Under the pieces are notes generated by a model that was not told where the DNA came from, made no database searches, and saw only the letters and a program-made list of their open reading frames with translations. Below are positions 62,875 through 64,000 of a stretch of DNA of 64,000 bases, one piece after another. How positions within the stretch are numbered: the stretch's first letter is position 1; the number at the start of each line of letters is the position of its first letter. The position numbers and the translations under genes were made by a program. This DNA comes from Trematomus loennbergii (Eukaryota > Chordata > Actinopteri > Perciformes > Nototheniidae), in contig JAAOOA010000086.1 of assembly GCA_012861695.1 (NCBI GenBank), positions 21,405,658 to 21,469,657 on the forward strand. The letters run 5' to 3'.

Positions 62875-63220
62875 CGTACTGTAGAGGAGCGTTATGTTGC
62901 AACACAAATCCTGGCATTATGCTGCATAATCATGACCTTGACTATTGATACACTGGCCATTGGGTAACTGCCATCGCTCACTATTTAGGTTTGTTATTGA
63001 TGCTTCCATTATTGGTTGTCATATTTTGTGTCAGCCTAAAAAAATACAGAAATCCTTGAACAACATCCTTAATTTGAATATAGTCAATTATTGGATTAAA
63101 TTAGTCTTAGTCTTTATTAGTTAAGTTATCTTTGAATGCTTTCAAACGTGTGAATTCATCAACATCTTTCTACAGTTTGTATGAAAGTGAGGACTTGGGC
63201 CAGGTAAAAATACAGATACA
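62875..63220 (+). repeat. Locally duplicated block, unit 2
   Basis: The segments 'cacaaatcctggcattatg' (62900) and 'atctttgaatgctttcaaac' (63128) match 60900 and 60941 in the same order. The distance between them here is larger, about 230 bases against 40. Confidence 0.55.
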
Positions 63221-63720
63221 GAAAGACATTTTTGATACTATATGGAGTTTATTGTGCTGTTAGCTTACTGATAGACAGCAGTTAATACAGCTTTCTTTTA
63301 TGGGCAGTAAGTAGGAGAGCAAACTATTTTTCGATGGCAGTGGAAATGTTGTATTTGAACGTCTAATTGCCAACAAATAAGCATTGTAGCAGATTATTTA
63401 GTTGCCTAAAAAATGCTCACAAATTGTGATTTTTAGACTTCATTTGCTCTGGAGTTATTATAAATGTTTGGATCACACCAGTCTGACACAGTCCCAATCG
63501 GCACCACTGGAACCTAACCCTTAAAATAGTCAAATACTTCATAATATAGTGTATCCTTATATTGGTCGAACTGACTTCTTACTGTCAAAAATGGTGGACC
63601 GCTGTCCCTGTTCTGCCGAAAAATGCATTCCCAAGTTAGGATTAGACTATATGAGGTTTAGCAGTCAAGTGGTTTTCTTTGACCGTGATTTGTCCATCAT
63701 TTCCCTTTGTGTTTCCACAG

Positions 63721-63789
63721 AACCTGAGATGTTCCCCATCTCATCATCGCATCAAGGCCGGTATGGACGAATACAGCAAATATTTCAAG
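63721..63789 (+). CDS. Possible internal exon of an unidentified gene
   Basis: A good acceptor (gtgtttccacag) and a donor (AAG|GTAAAA) enclose 69 bases. Two of the three frames are open; in phase 0 the segment reads 23 codons ending GMDEYSKYFK. No partner exon was found inside the window, so the frame, strand and reality of this exon are unproven. It could belong to a gene continuing to the right. Confidence 0.25.
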
Positions 63790-64000
63790 GTAAAATGAAC
63801 AGACTTGACAAATCTGAAACTATTATCGACTACTAACAAGAGGGGATGTTATATTGTACACGTTAAACTCATCTCCTGCATGTCGCTTAAAAAAGCACGC
63901 TGGGAAACGTTGGCAAACTGAGATATACCCTTAGTGTAAAGCCATGTGGAGCTAAATGGAGAAACAAAAGAAGGCCACGGTGCGTAGGGGAGAATATTGT

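Overview
The window is ordinary nuclear DNA from a ray-finned (teleost, probably percomorph) fish. Three vertebrate genes with GT-AG introns are recognisable: rpl14, snrk and abhd5. Intergenic and intronic DNA is AT-rich and full of teleost-type non-LTR retrotransposon tails, MITEs, hAT remnants and very long (CA)n tracts. No bacterial, organellar or CRISPR-like feature was seen. Everything here was read by eye; no alignment or database search was run.

Layout. 1-2.1 kb: two degraded LINE fragments on the minus strand. 3.3-6.1 kb: a TTAA-flanked element carrying a nested hAT element with clean target-site duplications. 7.2-8.1 kb: a second hAT-like element. 8.3-10.9 kb: a plus-strand, phase-consistent exon chain for a protein I do not recognise, interrupted in two places. 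11.2-11.9 kb: an L2/Rex-like LINE 3' end. 12.6-16.5 kb: rpl14, six exons, intact. 16.5-20.7 kb: repeats and a GATA microsatellite. 20.7-39.5 kb: snrk, with a candidate non-coding first exon, seven coding exons and a long 3' UTR containing an inverted-repeat MITE. 39.5-48.7 kb: gene-free, with several MITEs, microsatellites and a possible conserved non-coding block. 48.7-52.9 kb: abhd5 on the minus strand, seven coding exons. 53-64 kb: no clear gene, local duplications and microsatellites, and one possible exon at the right edge.

Function. RPL14 is a large-subunit ribosomal protein. SNRK is an AMPK-related Ser/Thr kinase activated by LKB1. ABHD5 (CGI-58) is the lipid-droplet co-activator of ATGL. 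They are functionally independent; RPL14, SNRK and ABHD5 also lie on the same arm of human chromosome 3 (3p), so this is conserved synteny rather than an operon-like unit. snrk and abhd5 are tail to tail here.

The main caution is that snrk needs five and abhd5 three small indel corrections to read through, although splice sites, phases and domains are intact and the corrected lengths fit the families (snrk 768 aa, abhd5 about 360 aa). Several indels are one-base losses in homopolymers. Uncorrected long-read assembly errors are the simplest explanation, and the same may apply to the broken unknown gene at 8.3-10.9 kb.
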